A stretch of 64,000 bases of DNA from Pinirhizobacter sp036499745 (GTDB lineage Bacteria > Pseudomonadota > Gammaproteobacteria > Xanthomonadales > Rhodanobacteraceae). The stretch is from contig NZ_DASYDG010000032.1 in assembly GCF_036499745.1 (NCBI RefSeq), positions 1 to 64,000 on the forward strand, given 5' to 3'. A model generated the notes under the pieces. It ran no database searches, was not told the origin of the DNA, and was given only the letters and a program-made list of their open reading frames with translations. A program made the position numbers and the translations under genes. Of this stretch, positions 61,734-64,000 are shown in pieces (the stretch's first letter is position 1; every line of letters starts with the position of its first letter).

Positions 61734-61854
61734 CGTCCTAACTCCTTGCCATGCCGGCGCGGCTGCGCCCGTGGAGCAAGATCTTGCACGTTCCGCATGA
61801 ACGAAGGAATACGCGACCGACGGCAGGCGCAAGATTGATTCAGCCACCAGCGGG

Positions 61855-62172
61855 TCAGTCGGCGCTGGCGGCCTTCGGAGGGACGGCGGCAGGCTTTGGG
61901 GCGTCTACCTTCGGAGCGTCCGCTTTGGGGGCATCGGCCTTGGGCGCATCAACCTTGCCTTCACCGGCCAGATTGCGCTTTTTGTCCCCGTCTTTCTTGA
62001 AGTCGGTTTCATACCAGCCGCTGCCGGCCAGGCGAAAACCCGGGGCGCTAAGCATTCTCCCCACGCGCGGCTCGCCGCAGGTGGGACACACGGTGGGGTC
62101 GGCGTCGGAGAGCTTCTGCAGGCGCTCGAAGCGGTGGCCGCAGGCCTGGCACTGAAATTCGTAGATGGGCAT
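61855..62172 (-). CDS. FmdB-family zinc ribbon protein
   Basis: The 105-residue protein begins MPIYEFQCQACGHRFERLQK and continues PTVCPTCGEPRVGRMLSAPG, giving the two CxxC knuckles of the FmdB regulatory domain. The tail is a low-complexity run of DAPK-like units (about residues 74-95). FmdB proteins often precede aspS, as here. Their role is not established. Confidence 0.93.
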   Translation of the reverse strand: MPIYEFQCQACGHRFERLQKLSDADPTVCPTCGEPRVGRMLSAPGFRLAGSGWYETDFKKDGDKKRNLAGEGKVDAPKADAPKADAPKVDAPKPAAVPPKAASAD

Positions 62173-62261
62173 GGGGCATGGTTACCTGGTCGCAGCCGCT
62201 GATTATAGCGGCGTGTCCCGCCGAAGCGCCGGACCGGCACCTCGGCGGGACGCACCGGTCA

Positions 62262-64000
<1,739 letters not shown>

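Overview
The window is high-GC chromosomal DNA from a gammaproteobacterium, most likely a member of the Lysobacterales/Xanthomonadales close to Rhodanobacteraceae (Luteibacter/Dyella-like). This is inferred from gene orders (nrdR-ribD-ribE-ribBA-ribH-nusB-thiL-pgpA; ruvC-ruvA-kup-ruvB-ybgC-tolQRAB-pal-cpoB-queE-queC), from the ettA, cstA/ybdD and hemP genes, and from codon use rich in G/C at third positions. Most of the window is core metabolism and housekeeping. No plasmid, prophage, CRISPR array or complete insertion sequence is visible.

Layout, left to right. 1-3160: a MacAB-like ABC exporter operon (permease cut by the left edge, ATPase, HlyD-type adaptor) behind a sigma-54 type promoter and a cluster of CGGACA repeats. 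3189-5068: an iron-controlled hemP unit with a Fur box, plus an aldo/keto reductase. 5080-13967: a long minus-strand cluster (glyA, nrdR, ribD, FMN riboswitch, ribE, ribBA, an LD-carboxypeptidase, ribH, nusB, an acetyltransferase, thiL, pgpA). 14212-16732: ettA and pyrF on the plus strand, then a bidirectional terminator and an HU-family gene. 17134-17842: a 709-bp gene-free, G-rich, repeat-bearing stretch leading to a tiny unknown gene. 18010-21045: peptide deformylase, cstA and ybdD. 21086-22593: an A/T-richer accessory patch with an orphan membrane protein and a roughly 320-nt region that can fold almost end to end. 22594-31543: transporter, glycosyltransferase, purL, dsbC, xerD, RDD protein, methyltransferase. 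31614-36650: phaZ, ahpD, ahpC/oxyR (divergent, shared OxyR site), apt and small proteins. 36737-45590: glnS with a deaminase and a TVP38-family protein, several small unknown proteins, an OFA-family transporter and a Tat-type epoxide hydrolase. 45606-52608: tRNA-Lys, queC, queE and the Tol-Pal system. 52605-58642: ruvB, an orphan gene, kup, ruvA, ruvC, YebC. 58715-64000: a lipase-like hydrolase, aspS, a DUF3011 protein, an FmdB zinc ribbon and the 3' part of clpB, cut by the right edge.

Genes that work together: riboflavin synthesis with FMN feedback at an internal riboswitch; the Tol-Pal envelope machine with CpoB; Holliday-junction processing (RuvABC); peroxide defence (OxyR-AhpC-AhpD); queuosine precursor synthesis (QueC, QueE); and iron/heme response (Fur-HemP).

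The least explained parts are the multibranched structured segment at 22239-22555, two orphan proteins with a similar layout (21086-21976 and 53796-54770, the latter sitting inside the ruv locus), the small gene at 17843 with a folded leader, and the repeat patch at 17314-17579.
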